DNA of 64,000 bases from positions 124,001 to 188,000 of the forward strand of contig JAACTB010000008.1 of assembly GCA_009993605.1 (NCBI GenBank), in the 5' to 3' direction. Positions 1-10,017 of the stretch are shown here, in pieces. The notes beneath the pieces were generated by a model. It did no database searches and had not been told where the DNA came from. It saw only the letters and a program-made list of their open reading frames with translations. Within the stretch, counting starts at the first letter, position 1. Each line of letters starts with the position of its first letter. Source of the DNA: Erythrobacter sp. (GTDB lineage Bacteria > Pseudomonadota > Alphaproteobacteria > Sphingomonadales > Sphingomonadaceae). The position numbers and the translations under genes were made by a program.

Positions 1-569
1 GCGGATATGCCCTGTGCAGCGCGCTGCATATCTCCGGTCCGCTGGCGATGGCGGTGGCAGGGCTGCTCATCGGCAATCACGGCGTCACCTATGCGATGAG
101 CGACGTGACGCGCGATTACGTCATTAAGTTCTGGGAGCTTGTCGACGAATTGCTGAACTCGGTGCTGTTCCTCCTGATCGGCCTCGAACTGATCGCCATC
201 GTGCCGGGCGTTACCGAGGTGACGATGGCTGTTGCAGCTATTCCGCTGACCTTGGCGGCGCGCGCGGCGGCAGTCGCGCTGTCGACCAAACTGATCCCCG
301 CCGCCCGCCTCCAGCAGCAGGGCGCGGCGCGTGTGTTGTGGTGGGGCGGCCTGCGCGGCGGTATCTCGATTGCGCTCGCTTTGTCGCTGCCCCCCGGCCC
401 GGTCCGCGACCTCGTGCTCGCGGCGACCTTCGGCGCGGTGCTGTTCAGCGTCCTTATCCAGCGCGCCACGCTCGGACGGTTGATCGAGCATCTGAAGGGG
501 CAGCGTGCCGAAGCGGTCGAAGGGTCGGAAGACCTCTCCGACGAGGCCGCGCGCCCGCACGGGCGTTGA
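1..569 (+). CDS. Na+/H+ antiporter, CPA1/NhaP type (5' partial)
   Basis: C-terminal part of a monovalent cation/proton antiporter of the inner membrane, which exchanges Na+ or K+ for H+. The reading frame is open from base 3, so the start lies outside the window. Visible features are a glycine- and alanine-rich membrane segment ending in GLLIGNHG, a helix containing LLIGLEL, and a late segment with [17 protein letters not shown], which matches the conserved transmembrane region of CPA1 exchangers. About 30 charged cytoplasmic residues follow the last helix. Family assignment is good; ion specificity cannot be read from this fragment. purC follows in the same direction after about 100 bp. Confidence 0.85.
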   Translation, partial: GYALCSALHISGPLAMAVAGLLIGNHGVTYAMSDVTRDYVIKFWELVDELLNSVLFLLIGLELIAIVPGVTEVTMAVAAIPLTLAARAAAVALSTKLIPAARLQQQGAARVLWWGGLRGGISIALALSLPPGPVRDLVLAATFGAVLFSVLIQRATLGRLIEHLKGQRAEAVEGSEDLSDEAARPHGR

Positions 570-672
570 TTGCCTCTGCCGTCCGGCTGATGTAAGGCAG
601 CCGCCAACCGCCCCGGCACGCGATTCCGCCGCGCCGGGGCCATTCGTTTCCGATGTCCCGAGGATTCCGCTT

Positions 673-1479
673 ATGGCACGTCGCCGCCAGATCTACGAAG
701 GCAAGGCCAAGATCCTGTATGAAGGGCCCGAACCGGGCACCATCATCCAGTATTTCAAGGACGATGCCACCGCCTTCAACGCCCAGAAGAAGGGCACGAT
801 CAATGGCAAGGGCGTGATCAACAATCGGGTGAGCGAATATGTCTTCACCCGCCTGTCGCATATCGGTGTGCCGACGCATTTCATCCGCCGGTTGAACATG
901 CGCGAACAGCTCGTCCGCCAGGTCGAGATCGTGCCGATCGAGGTCGTGGTCAGGAACGTCGCCGCCGGCTCGATCTGCAAGCGGTTGGGCCTGGAGGAAG
1001 GCGAGCCCCTGCCCCACACTCTGATCGAATATTACTACAAGGACGATGCGCTGGGCGATCCGCTGATCGCGGAAGAACACATCGCCTGCTTCAACTGGGC
1101 GTCGAACGAAGAGATGCAGGACATCTCCAGCATGGCGATCCGCATCAACGATTTCCTGTGCGGCATGTTCGCGGCGATCGACATCCGCCTCGTCGATTTC
1201 AAGCTCGAATTCGGGCGGCTCTGGGACCAGGATTACAGCCGCATAATCCTCGCCGATGAAATCTCGCCCGATGGCTGCCGCCTGTGGGACATCAATACCG
1301 GCGAAAAGCTCGACAAGGACCGCTTCCGCCGCGATCTCGGCGGCGAGGAAGAAGCCTATCGCGAAGTCGCCCGCCGCCTCGGCCTTCTCAAGGACGAGGA
1401 TAGCGGCCCGGGCGAAGTCTTCGATCTCTCCGCCCATCGCGGCCGCCTGCGCGGCGGGAAACCGACGAAAAAGGGCTGA
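673..1479 (+). CDS. purC: Phosphoribosylaminoimidazole-succinocarboxamide synthase
   Basis: Catalyses the ATP-dependent joining of CAIR and aspartate to SAICAR in de novo purine synthesis. The 268-residue product begins [18 protein letters not shown], the usual SAICAR synthetase N-terminus, and carries the VPIEVVVRN and AAGS segments and the [12 protein letters not shown] motif near residue 200. The ATG at 673 is chosen because the family N-terminus starts there; the frame is open upstream to 505, but that stretch is not PurC-like. purS and purQ lie about 5 kb downstream on the same strand, with two exported-protein genes between, so the purine genes are near each other but not one simple operon. 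Confidence 0.97.
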   Translation: MARRRQIYEGKAKILYEGPEPGTIIQYFKDDATAFNAQKKGTINGKGVINNRVSEYVFTRLSHIGVPTHFIRRLNMREQLVRQVEIVPIEVVVRNVAAGSICKRLGLEEGEPLPHTLIEYYYKDDALGDPLIAEEHIACFNWASNEEMQDISSMAIRINDFLCGMFAAIDIRLVDFKLEFGRLWDQDYSRIILADEISPDGCRLWDINTGEKLDKDRFRRDLGGEEEAYREVARRLGLLKDEDSGPGEVFDLSAHRGRLRGGKPTKKG

Positions 1480-1550
1480 ACGCCTCTCGCTTATCTTGCG
1501 AATTTCCCGATTTGCGTCATGATGCGGCGTACATTCGGGGGGTCGAAAAT

Positions 1551-3599
1551 ATGGGTCGCGTCTTTGTTCTGAGCATTTCGGCCGCAATGATCGGGGCATC
1601 GCCCCTGGCTGCGCAAGATCAGGCGGATTTGATAGCGACGGGGCCTGCTCCGAATTGGGTGGAGGAAGCGGAACTGGCGGAGGTCCCTTCCGATGCCCAG
1701 GGGCTGGTGTTCGTCCGGCGGAACGACACGTTGATCCACCTGCGCGACGGTGGCCAAGACACCTTTGTCGGCCAGCATATCAAGCTGCTTAATTCGCAAG
1801 CCCTGCAGCTCGGCAATATCGGGGTAATGTGGAACCCTGCTGCAGGTGCTCCGACGATCCATACCCTGCGCATCCATCGCGATGGCGAGACGATCGACCT
1901 GCGGGACCGCGCCGACTTCGAAATCCTGCGGCGGGAAGAACAGCTCGAGGCGGCGACGCTCGACGGCATGCTTACCGCGATCTACCGGATTCCCGATCTG
2001 CGCGTGGGCGACGAACTGGAATTCGCCTATTCGGGTCCCACACAGGATCCGACCCTTGGTGAGACCAGCGCAGGTCTGCTCGCGCTCATCGGCAATCTCC
2101 AGCCCGGACGCTATCGGCTGGGCCTGAACTGGACCGAGGGGCAGAAACCGGACATTCGCCTCACACCCGATTTCGAAGCGGCTGCACAGGAGACGGCACG
2201 GTCGCTTGTCATCGATCTGGAAGATCCGGACGTGATCTCTCCGCCCAAGGATGCGCCGCCCCGATATTCGTGGACGCGCGTCATCGAGTTCAGCGATTTC
2301 GACAGCTGGTCTGCGGTCTCCAGACGGTTCGAGCCGCTCTTTGCCGACGCTGCCACTCTCAAAGCAGGCTCGCCGATCGCCGCGGAAGCCGCTCGCATCC
2401 GCGCCGCCCATGCCGACACGCTCGATCGGGCCGCCGCCGCGCTGGAACTCGTTCAGGCGCAGGTCCGATACATCTATGTCGGTCTCGACGGCGGCAATCT
2501 GAGGCCGGCTAGCGCGGAGGAGACGTGGGAGCGGCGTTATGGCGACTGCAAGGGCAAGACGGTTCTGCTGCTGGCGCTGCTGAGCGAACTCGGCATTTCC
2601 GCCGAGCCGGTGCTCGTCTCCAATTCGGGGCTGGACGACGGGGCCAATGAGCGACTTCCCGGCCCGGGTCTGTTCGATCACGTCCTAGTCAGGGCGAATA
2701 TCGGGGGCGAGACCTACTGGCTCGATGGGACTCTGCCCGAAGTCGTTCCGCCATCGACCCGCCCCCTGCTGCCATACCGTTTCGTTCTGCCACTCACAAA
2801 ATCGGGTGCAGACCTTGCGAAGCTGGCTTTCGAGCCGTTCGCCCTGCCCCAGGAAATGGGCCTGTACGAGATCGATGCGCGCGAAGGTTTCGACAAGCCC
2901 GCACGGCTGGTCACGACATTCGTGCAGCGCGGCATCGCCGGACTGGCGGACTATGTCCGCCATTCCGCGATGTCGCCCTCACAATTGCTTGACACCTACC
3001 GCACCGCGCTCGCGGGGAGCGAGAGTTGGGATAGTGTTTCGACCGTCACTTATCGATATGACGAGGATACGCAGGCCAGCGTCCTCAGCATCACGGGCAC
3101 GGGTCCGGTCGACTGGAGCGAAGGGAGTGACGGCGATTACAGCCTCGTTCTTCCCGGAGGCGGGTTCAGCCCACCCGCCCGCAGGCAGCGATCGGACGAT
3201 CAGGATAGCAGCGCACCATACTATTCGGAGCCCAGCTACAGCTGCCACGCAACGACGCTCAGGTTCCCGGAAGGAACCGATCTCGAGAATTGGGGCTTCA
3301 ACACCACCTTCGATACGGTGATGTATGGCCGGGTGTATTACCGGATGATGGAACGCCGCGGCGATCGCACTTTGAGAATGGTGCGCGGATCGCGGACAGA
3401 GCGGCCGGAGATTTCGCCAGAAAATGCAGCGCGCGACAACCGCCGGCTGGAAAAGTTCGACAATTCCAAAGCGCAGGCCTTTTACGATCCGGACCAGGTG
3501 ATGAAGCCTTATGGTGATCTTCGGCCGGTGCCTGCTGTCGGAGAGATCGATTGGACGGGCAGGAATGTGCCCTGCCTGCCTGCGGACATGATGGAATGA
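1551..3599 (+). CDS. Exported DUF3857/transglutaminase-like protein
   Basis: About 682 residues with an N-terminal signal peptide (MGRVFVLSISAAMIGASPLAAQ), so probably periplasmic. The N-terminal half reads as a DUF3857-type beta domain. Near residue 340 the segment WERRYGDCKGKTVLLLALL has the cysteine arrangement of a transglutaminase-like core, and a plausible catalytic histidine lies in LFDHVLV. Many members of this architecture have no known substrate. The ATG at 1551 fits the signal peptide and has a G-run just upstream; a TTG at 1512 would give 13 extra residues before it. The M16 peptidase gene begins 56 bp downstream, so the two may be co-transcribed. No substrate is proposed. Confidence 0.85.
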   Translation: MGRVFVLSISAAMIGASPLAAQDQADLIATGPAPNWVEEAELAEVPSDAQGLVFVRRNDTLIHLRDGGQDTFVGQHIKLLNSQALQLGNIGVMWNPAAGAPTIHTLRIHRDGETIDLRDRADFEILRREEQLEAATLDGMLTAIYRIPDLRVGDELEFAYSGPTQDPTLGETSAGLLALIGNLQPGRYRLGLNWTEGQKPDIRLTPDFEAAAQETARSLVIDLEDPDVISPPKDAPPRYSWTRVIEFSDFDSWSAVSRRFEPLFADAATLKAGSPIAAEAARIRAAHADTLDRAAAALELVQAQVRYIYVGLDGGNLRPASAEETWERRYGDCKGKTVLLLALLSELGISAEPVLVSNSGLDDGANERLPGPGLFDHVLVRANIGGETYWLDGTLPEVVPPSTRPLLPYRFVLPLTKSGADLAKLAFEPFALPQEMGLYEIDAREGFDKPARLVTTFVQRGIAGLADYVRHSAMSPSQLLDTYRTALAGSESWDSVSTVTYRYDEDTQASVLSITGTGPVDWSEGSDGDYSLVLPGGGFSPPARRQRSDDQDSSAPYYSEPSYSCHATTLRFPEGTDLENWGFNTTFDTVMYGRVYYRMMERRGDRTLRMVRGSRTERPEISPENAARDNRRLEKFDNSKAQAFYDPDQVMKPYGDLRPVPAVGEIDWTGRNVPCLPADMME

Positions 3600-3655
3600 G
3601 AGAAAGGGCCGGTGCTTCAGCCACAGGCAAGGCGCGTCTTGGCAATCAGGCCCCG

Positions 3656-6526
3656 ATGATCTTACGCGGTTTCATTCTGAGTTTACTGGCTCTCTCAATC
3701 ACAACTACCGCGCCATTGAGCGCGCAATCTTCATCGCAGGCTGTTGCTCAGGAAGGCGCTGATAGCTGGGACCCCGCCATGTGGGATCTCGCGGATAGCG
3801 AATTTGCGCCCGAGGCGGCGTGGCGGTTCGGGCGGCTCGACAACGGGCTGCGCTATATCATCCGGCGCAACGACCGGCCCGAGAACACCGCGCTGGTTCG
3901 CATGGAGATCGCCGCCGGATCGCTTGACGAGCGCGATGACGAGCGCGGCTTTGCGCATTTCGTCGAGCACATGGCCTTCAATGGGTCGACCAACGTACCC
4001 GAAGGCGAGATGGTCAGATTGCTCGAACGGCTGGGCCTCGCCTTCGGGGCGGACACCAACGCATCGACCGGGATGGAGCGCACGCAATACAAGCTCGACC
4101 TGCCGCGTGCGGATGCGGATTTGCTCGACACGGCCCTGATGCTGATGCGCGAGACGGCGGGCGAGTTGACCTTCGACGAAGAGGCCGTGGCGCGCGAGCG
4201 TGGCGTGGTGCTGGCGGAACGGCGCACGCGCAACACCTATTCGCTGCGCAACACGATGGAATCGCTCGAATTTTTCTTCCCCGAAGCGCGCGCCGCCCAG
4301 CGGATGCCGATCGGGACGGAAGAGACTCTCGCGGCTGCGGATGGCGCGGGACTGCGCGCCTTTTGGGAGCGGGAATATGTGCCCGCCGACACGGTGCTGG
4401 TCGTCGTCGGCGATTTCGATCCGGCACTCGTCGAGGCGGCGATCGCCAAGCACTTCGCCGACTGGCAGGCGCGTCCCTCCCCCGACCAGCCCGATGCCGG
4501 CCCGGTCGAAATCGACGATGGCGGGCGCGGAGCGGTCTATCTCGACCCTGCGCTGACCGAGACGATCACCATCGCCAGCCACGGCGCTTGGTCGGACCGG
4601 CCCGATACCGCCGCGGAGCGGCGCGACACTTTGCTGCGGGTGGTCGGCGGACGCATTCTGGGACGGCGTCTCCAGCGCCTCCAGCGCAGCGAGGACCCTC
4701 CGTTCCGCGGCGTCTCCACCGGCACATCGGACTTCTTTGAGGCCGCGCGCAGCACGCAGATCGTGGCGGCGAGCGAGGAGGGTCAGTGGCCTCGCGCCAT
4801 CGCGACCGTGATCGAGGAATACAGGAGGATGCTCGAATACGGCCCGACGCCGGGCGAGGTCGCGGAACAGACTGCCAATCTGCGCACCGCTTTCGAAAAC
4901 GCGCGCGCCAATGCGGGCACGCGCAGCAATGCGACCTTCGCCGGAGAGGCGTTCCGCATCGCGCGCGGCGAGAGCGTTCCGACCGGCCCGATGGAAGATT
5001 TCATGCTCTACGAACGCTATGAAGCCGAGATCACGCCGCAAAACGTTCTCGCCGCGATGCGCGCCGATGCGATCGCGCTCGATGATCCGCTGATCCGCTT
5101 TTCGGGAAAGACCGCGCCCGATGGCGGCGTCGCCGCGGTCCGCGACGTGGTGATGGCTGCGCTACGCGAACCCGTCGCGCCGCCCGAAGACGGCGATGTC
5201 GCCGAATTCGCCTATACCGATTTCGGCGAACCGGGGGCACTCGTGGCGGACGAGCGCATTCCCGATCTCGGCATCCGCACCCTGCGGTTCGCCAACGGTG
5301 TGATGCTCAATCTCAAACCCACCGACCTGTCGGACGATCGCGTGATGGTGCGCCTGACGCTCGATGGCGGCAAATTGCTGGAAAGCCGCGCCGAACCGCT
5401 GGCAGTGGAACTGACGCCGCTGCTGTCGGGCGGTGGCCTCGGGCGCCACAGCCGCGACGAATTGCAGTCGATCCTCGCCGGGCGCTCTGTCGGCGCGTCC
5501 TTCGGCGCGGGCGACGAGGTGTTCGTCAGCAGCGCGACCACCACGCCGCGCGACCTCGAACTGCAATTGCAGCTGATGGCCGCCTACCTCTCCGATCCGG
5601 GCTATCGCGCCGAGGGCCTGGGCCCCTGGCAGCGCTCGCTCGGCGATTTCTTCGCGCGGCTTGGCAAGACGCCGCAATCGGCGCTGTCCGAGGGGCTCGG
5701 CCCGATCCTGTCGGACGAGGACCCGCGCTTCACCCGCCAGCCGATCGAGGCCTATCGCGCACTCGATTACGACAAACTGCGCGCCGCGATCGGCGATCGC
5801 CTCGAAAACGGCGCGCTTGAAATCGCGCTGGTCGGCGACTTCGACGAGGACGAGGCGATCCGGCTGGTGGCGCAGACCTTCGGCGCCCTCCCGCCCCGCG
5901 AGACGCAGTTCCGCGCCTATGACGGCGGAGAGCGGGAGCGCAGCTTCACCGACCGGCGCGAGATCTTCACGCTCACCCATGGTGGGGAGGCCGACCAGGC
6001 GCTGATCCGGTTCTACTGGCCGACCACGGATCAGGACGATTGGGATGTCTCGAGCGGTCTCACCCTGCTCGCCCGTGTGGTCGATATCGCGCTCACCGAC
6101 ACGCTGCGCGAGGAACTGGGGCAAACCTATTCGGCCCTTTCGAGCAGCAGCCAGTCCGACACCTATACCGATTACGGCACTTTCGCGATCGGGGCCGAGA
6201 TCGATCTCAGCCAGCTCGCCGCCGCGCGCGAGGCCATGGTGGCGGCGATCGAGCGGATCATCGCGGACGGACCGGACGAGGACATGGTCGAACGCGCGCG
6301 GCGGCCCCTGCTCGAAAATCTCGCCAATCGCTTCAAGACGAATGGCGGCTGGATGGCCTTTACCGCCCGCGCGCAGAGCGAGGCGGACGAGCGCGAGCGG
6401 ATGCTGATGGCGCCGGAGCGGCAGCAGGCGATCACCGCCGCCGACCTCAAGACGCTCGCGGCGCGTTTCCTCGATCCCGAAAAGGCAGTCGTCATCGAGG
6501 TCGTTCCCGCAGCGCCATCCTCCTGA
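3656..6526 (+). CDS. Exported M16 family zinc metallopeptidase
   Basis: A 956-residue pitrilysin-type peptidase with two tandem M16 halves. The start at ATG 3656 gives a signal peptide ending near LSAQ; the longer frame from 3551 overlaps the previous gene and is rejected. The inverted zinc motif HFVEH sits at residues 101-105, with the distal glutamate region ERGVVLAE about 75 residues later. The second half has the inactive-type M16 fold pattern (FYWPTTDQDDWDVSSGL and a REELGQTYSALSSSS segment), as in two-domain periplasmic zinc proteases. Likely a periplasmic peptide-degrading enzyme; substrate unknown. It follows the DUF3857 protein closely. Confidence 0.92.
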   Translation: MILRGFILSLLALSITTTAPLSAQSSSQAVAQEGADSWDPAMWDLADSEFAPEAAWRFGRLDNGLRYIIRRNDRPENTALVRMEIAAGSLDERDDERGFAHFVEHMAFNGSTNVPEGEMVRLLERLGLAFGADTNASTGMERTQYKLDLPRADADLLDTALMLMRETAGELTFDEEAVARERGVVLAERRTRNTYSLRNTMESLEFFFPEARAAQRMPIGTEETLAAADGAGLRAFWEREYVPADTVLVVVGDFDPALVEAAIAKHFADWQARPSPDQPDAGPVEIDDGGRGAVYLDPALTETITIASHGAWSDRPDTAAERRDTLLRVVGGRILGRRLQRLQRSEDPPFRGVSTGTSDFFEAARSTQIVAASEEGQWPRAIATVIEEYRRMLEYGPTPGEVAEQTANLRTAFENARANAGTRSNATFAGEAFRIARGESVPTGPMEDFMLYERYEAEITPQNVLAAMRADAIALDDPLIRFSGKTAPDGGVAAVRDVVMAALREPVAPPEDGDVAEFAYTDFGEPGALVADERIPDLGIRTLRFANGVMLNLKPTDLSDDRVMVRLTLDGGKLLESRAEPLAVELTPLLSGGGLGRHSRDELQSILAGRSVGASFGAGDEVFVSSATTTPRDLELQLQLMAAYLSDPGYRAEGLGPWQRSLGDFFARLGKTPQSALSEGLGPILSDEDPRFTRQPIEAYRALDYDKLRAAIGDRLENGALEIALVGDFDEDEAIRLVAQTFGALPPRETQFRAYDGGERERSFTDRREIFTLTHGGEADQALIRFYWPTTDQDDWDVSSGLTLLARVVDIALTDTLREELGQTYSALSSSSQSDTYTDYGTFAIGAEIDLSQLAAAREAMVAAIERIIADGPDEDMVERARRPLLENLANRFKTNGGWMAFTARAQSEADERERMLMAPERQQAITAADLKTLAARFLDPEKAVVIEVVPAAPSS

Positions 6527-6611
6527 CGGCTTGCCCTTCACCGCTCGGAACGGCATAGGCGCGCTCGATCCCGACCATACGGCCAGACCCCACGAAAGGC
6601 AGGTCCCTCCG

Positions 6612-6845
6612 ATGAAAGTCCGCATTCTCGTCAGTCTGAAACCCGGCGTGCTCGACCCGCAGGGCCGCGCCGTCCACCACGCATTGGAGGGCATGGGCTT
6701 CGAAGGTGTCGATGATGTGCGCATTGGGCGCACGGTCGAACTCGACGTCGCCGATTCGACCAGCGACGAAGCGCTCGAAAAGATGTGCGAACAGCTGCTC
6801 GCCAACACCGTGATCGAGAATTACCGCATCGAAAGGCTCGGCTGA
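6612..6845 (+). CDS. purS: Phosphoribosylformylglycinamidine synthase subunit PurS
   Basis: Small 77-residue subunit that, in organisms with split FGAM synthase, bridges PurQ (glutaminase) and PurL (synthetase) in the fourth step of purine synthesis. The sequence [18 protein letters not shown], followed by an ALEGMGF segment and a GRTVELDV strand, is typical of PurS. Its TGA stop overlaps the purQ ATG by one base, so the two are translationally coupled. purL is not in this window. Confidence 0.96.
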   Translation: MKVRILVSLKPGVLDPQGRAVHHALEGMGFEGVDDVRIGRTVELDVADSTSDEALEKMCEQLLANTVIENYRIERLG

Positions 6846-7534
6846 TGGTGAAGGCATCGGGTTGGCGCGCGGCGGTCGTCACCTTTCCCGGCTCGAATTG
6901 CGATCGCGACATGGCCGTCGCGCTCGAACGCGCGAGCGGAACCCCGGCCCTGCGCGTCTGGCATGGCGATAGCGACCTGCCCGAACGGCTTGATTTCATC
7001 GCGCTGCCCGGCGGCTTTTCCTATGGCGATTATCTGCGCAGCGGCGCGATGGCGGCGAACAGCCCGATCATGCGCGCGGTCAAGCGCGAGGCGGAGCGCG
7101 GCGTGCCGGTTTTGGGCGTGTGCAACGGTTTCCAGGTCATCGCGGAAGCGGGCCTGTTGCCGGGCGCGCTGATGCGCAATGCCGGGCAGACCTTCATCTG
7201 CCGCGATGCGGAGCTGACGGTAGAGAACACGCAGTCCCTGTTCACGCGGGGCTATGACGAGGGCGCGTCTATCCGCATCCCGGTCGCGCATCACGACGGC
7301 AATTACTTCGCCGACGCGGAGACGCTGGACCGGCTTGAAGACGAAGGTCGCGTCGCCTTCCGCTATCGCGAAAACTACAACGGATCGCAGCGCGCGATCG
7401 CGGGTATCCTGAACGAGCGCGGCAATGTGCTCGGCATGATGCCCCACCCCGAACGCGCGGTCGATCCGGCGCATGGCGGAACGGATGGACTGATCCTGTT
7501 CGAAAGCGCGATCGCGGCGCTCGCCGAGGCCTGA
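6845..7534 (+). CDS. purQ: Phosphoribosylformylglycinamidine synthase subunit PurQ
   Basis: Class I glutamine amidotransferase subunit (229 residues) that supplies ammonia to PurL for conversion of FGAR to FGAM. The nucleophile elbow GVCNGFQ and the C-terminal histidine/glutamate pair in [10 protein letters not shown] are present, as is the N-terminal segment [10 protein letters not shown]. The ATG at 6845 overlaps the purS stop. An oppositely oriented GGDEF/EAL gene ends 30 bp beyond its stop. Confidence 0.97.
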   Translation: MVKASGWRAAVVTFPGSNCDRDMAVALERASGTPALRVWHGDSDLPERLDFIALPGGFSYGDYLRSGAMAANSPIMRAVKREAERGVPVLGVCNGFQVIAEAGLLPGALMRNAGQTFICRDAELTVENTQSLFTRGYDEGASIRIPVAHHDGNYFADAETLDRLEDEGRVAFRYRENYNGSQRAIAGILNERGNVLGMMPHPERAVDPAHGGTDGLILFESAIAALAEA

Positions 7535-7563
7535 TTTCAAACGGGTGGGCTGCCCGGCGCCGA

Positions 7564-9915
7564 TCAGGCGGTGCGGATGGTTTCGGAGCGCTTGAAGACG
7601 GCCCGGACCTCTTCGACCGGCATCGGCCTGCCGAAGTGGTAGCCCTGAATCTTGTCGCACCCCATATCGCGGATCATTATCGCCTCTTCGGCAGTCTCGA
7701 CGCCTTCGGCCGTCGTGGTCATGCCCAGGCTGCCCGCCATCGCCACGACCGCGTTGATGATCGCCAGGCTCTCGGCGCTGTTCTGCGAGGCGCCCTGGAC
7801 GAAGGAGCGATCGATCTTGATCGTGGAGAATTTGAGCTTGCGCAGATAGCCGAGCGAAGAATAGCCGGTGCCGAAATCGTCGAGTGCCACCGAACAGCCC
7901 AGCGCCATGACCTGCTCCAGCGCACGGCGGGCGACATCGGCATCGCGCAGGAAGATGCTTTCGGTCACCTCGATCTCGAGCCGGCTCGGCGTCAGTCCAC
8001 TGCGCGAGAGCGCCTGGACGACCGTGGTGGCGAAATCGGGTTCGAGCAATTGCTCGGGAGAGACGTTGACGTTGATCTTGACGTATTCCGGCCAGGTCGC
8101 AGCCTCGTTGCAGGCCTCTTGCATGACCCACTGACCGATCGGCACGATCAGCCGCGTATCTTCCGCGAGCGGGATGAACTTTGCCGGGCTGACCACTCCG
8201 TGATCGGGATTCTTCCAGCGGACGAGCGCTTCGAAGCTGACGAGATTCTCGCTGCGAGCGTTCACGACGGGCTGGAAATTGAGGAACAGCTCGTTGTTCG
8301 CCAGCGCCGAGCGCAGCGACAGTTCGAGCTGGCGACGTTCCTCGGCGGTGGCATGTAGCGACGGTTCGTATTCGTGAAAATGCCCGCCGCCTTCGTCCTT
8401 CACTCGGTAAAGCGAAAGGTCCGCATTGCGCATCAGCTCTTCCACCGTACGCCCGTCGCGCGGCCCGAACGCGGCCCCGATGCTGGCGCCGACATAGAGG
8501 ACGTGGTGATCGATCTGATACGGTTGGGACAGATGCTGGATAATCGACTGCGCGACTTTCGTCACGTAATTGCGATCGCCCGCATCGCGGATCACGACGG
8601 CGAATTCGTCACCCCCGAGGCGGCCGCACATCTCGTTCTCGGTCATCAGCGAATTCAGGCGCTTGGCGACCTCGGACAGCATTCGGTCACCGACCAGATG
8701 GCCGAGCGAATCGTTGACCGCCTTGAACCGGTCGAGATCGATCATCAGGAAGGCGCAACGGGTCCGCCATTTCTCCGAATAGCGCAGCGCCGCGCCCAGG
8801 CTTTCGGTGAGCATCAGCCGGTTGGGGAGCGAGGTCAGCGTGTCGTAGCGCGCGAGATAGGCGATCTTGGCTGACGATTCCTGTTGTTCGGTGACGTCCG
8901 AGCCGACGCCGCGGAACCCTGCATAGCTTCCATCGGGCGCAGTGATCGCCGTGCCGGACAATTCCCACCAGCGACGCTTGCCGCCGATCGAGACCTCGAC
9001 CACCAGATCGGAAAAGCTTTCGCGGCGCTTCAGCTTGTCGGCAAAAACGTGGAGGCTGGGCGGGAATTTCCCCGTTTCCCAGGCATCGCCGGCGATCAGC
9101 TGAATGAAGGAGGCGCCCTCGATCTCGTCGAGTTCGCGCGAAAGAGCGAAAGCGAGGCGCGGCGTCACAGAACGCAGGCGGCGTCCGGTATCAAGCTCGA
9201 ACAGCCAGTCCGCGTCGGTATCCTCGTATTCGCGCAGGAGAAAGGACACGACCTGGCTCTTCTCGTCCATCCCGGTCTGAGCGACGCGCGCGGTCATGGA
9301 TATCCGGGCGGTTTCGACGGCCGCACCTGCGCCGCACAACGCGGTCACGAACGCGAGCGCTGCCGGAACCACGGCCCCCGAAAGAGCGAAGGCGACGGTG
9401 GATACAAGGCCGATCGCGCTGCAAAACGCGATCGCGCCGAGCGGGGCGTTGAAGCGGCTTGCCGACGATGTCACGACCAGCAGGGCGGTGACGCCCCACA
9501 CGATCATCGCGCCCGTTAGATTGCCCGTCAGCGCAGCGTAGGCGACGAGAGAACCCCAAACCGCGCCCTTTGCCAGCTGGTTGGCAGCGTGGCCCCAATA
9601 TTCCCTTCTGGTGAACAAGCGCCTGCCCGCATCGGCCAGCTTGCGGTCGATCACCGCACCATGCGCGATCGTCGCCATCAGCAGCGCCGCCCATCCTCCC
9701 AGGATGGTCCACGAGACACTGGCATGAAGCTGGCTGAGGACGAGCACCAGCCCGAAAATATGCAGCAACACCCGGGCGAACACCCGCTCCGACAGGAGCG
9801 CATATTGCGAGCCCTGCACATTCGACCAATCACCATCGCCGGGCTGCGAAAGCCCGATCACAGCCGACAGGTCGAGCCGGTCGGGAAGCGCGTCTTGGTT
9901 GGTCGTATCGCTCAC
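7564..9915 (-). CDS. Membrane-anchored PAS-GGDEF-EAL cyclic-di-GMP protein
   Basis: A 783-residue putative diguanylate cyclase/phosphodiesterase. Residues about 45-210 contain five or six hydrophobic helices, followed by a PAS-like domain (about 235-350), a GGDEF domain and an EAL domain. The cyclase signature GGDEF is intact near residue 435. EAL appears as SFEALVRWKNP, and the downstream DDFGTGYSS and KIDRSFV motifs of active phosphodiesterases are kept, so both activities are possible. The start is GTG at 9915 with an upstream CGGGGGA. It is convergent with purQ and about 100 bp downstream of glmS on the same strand. The sensed signal is unknown. Confidence 0.95.
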   Translation of the reverse strand: MSDTTNQDALPDRLDLSAVIGLSQPGDGDWSNVQGSQYALLSERVFARVLLHIFGLVLVLSQLHASVSWTILGGWAALLMATIAHGAVIDRKLADAGRRLFTRREYWGHAANQLAKGAVWGSLVAYAALTGNLTGAMIVWGVTALLVVTSSASRFNAPLGAIAFCSAIGLVSTVAFALSGAVVPAALAFVTALCGAGAAVETARISMTARVAQTGMDEKSQVVSFLLREYEDTDADWLFELDTGRRLRSVTPRLAFALSRELDEIEGASFIQLIAGDAWETGKFPPSLHVFADKLKRRESFSDLVVEVSIGGKRRWWELSGTAITAPDGSYAGFRGVGSDVTEQQESSAKIAYLARYDTLTSLPNRLMLTESLGAALRYSEKWRTRCAFLMIDLDRFKAVNDSLGHLVGDRMLSEVAKRLNSLMTENEMCGRLGGDEFAVVIRDAGDRNYVTKVAQSIIQHLSQPYQIDHHVLYVGASIGAAFGPRDGRTVEELMRNADLSLYRVKDEGGGHFHEYEPSLHATAEERRQLELSLRSALANNELFLNFQPVVNARSENLVSFEALVRWKNPDHGVVSPAKFIPLAEDTRLIVPIGQWVMQEACNEAATWPEYVKINVNVSPEQLLEPDFATTVVQALSRSGLTPSRLEIEVTESIFLRDADVARRALEQVMALGCSVALDDFGTGYSSLGYLRKLKFSTIKIDRSFVQGASQNSAESLAIINAVVAMAGSLGMTTTAEGVETAEEAIMIRDMGCDKIQGYHFGRPMPVEEVRAVFKRSETIRTA

Positions 9916-10017
9916 GGGCGCGGTGTATCCCCCGAAAGGTTATTTCGAGGTAAAGGATGCACTTCGCAATCGTTGCGTAGATCGAAAGCAAGCCTATGAA
10001 ATAGCACAGGCCAAAGC

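Noticed and set aside
5162-6808. A 548-codon minus-strand frame opposite the M16 peptidase
   Set aside because: High-GC shadow frame. The plus strand encodes the HFVEH peptidase with a signal peptide; the antisense has no recognisable domain.
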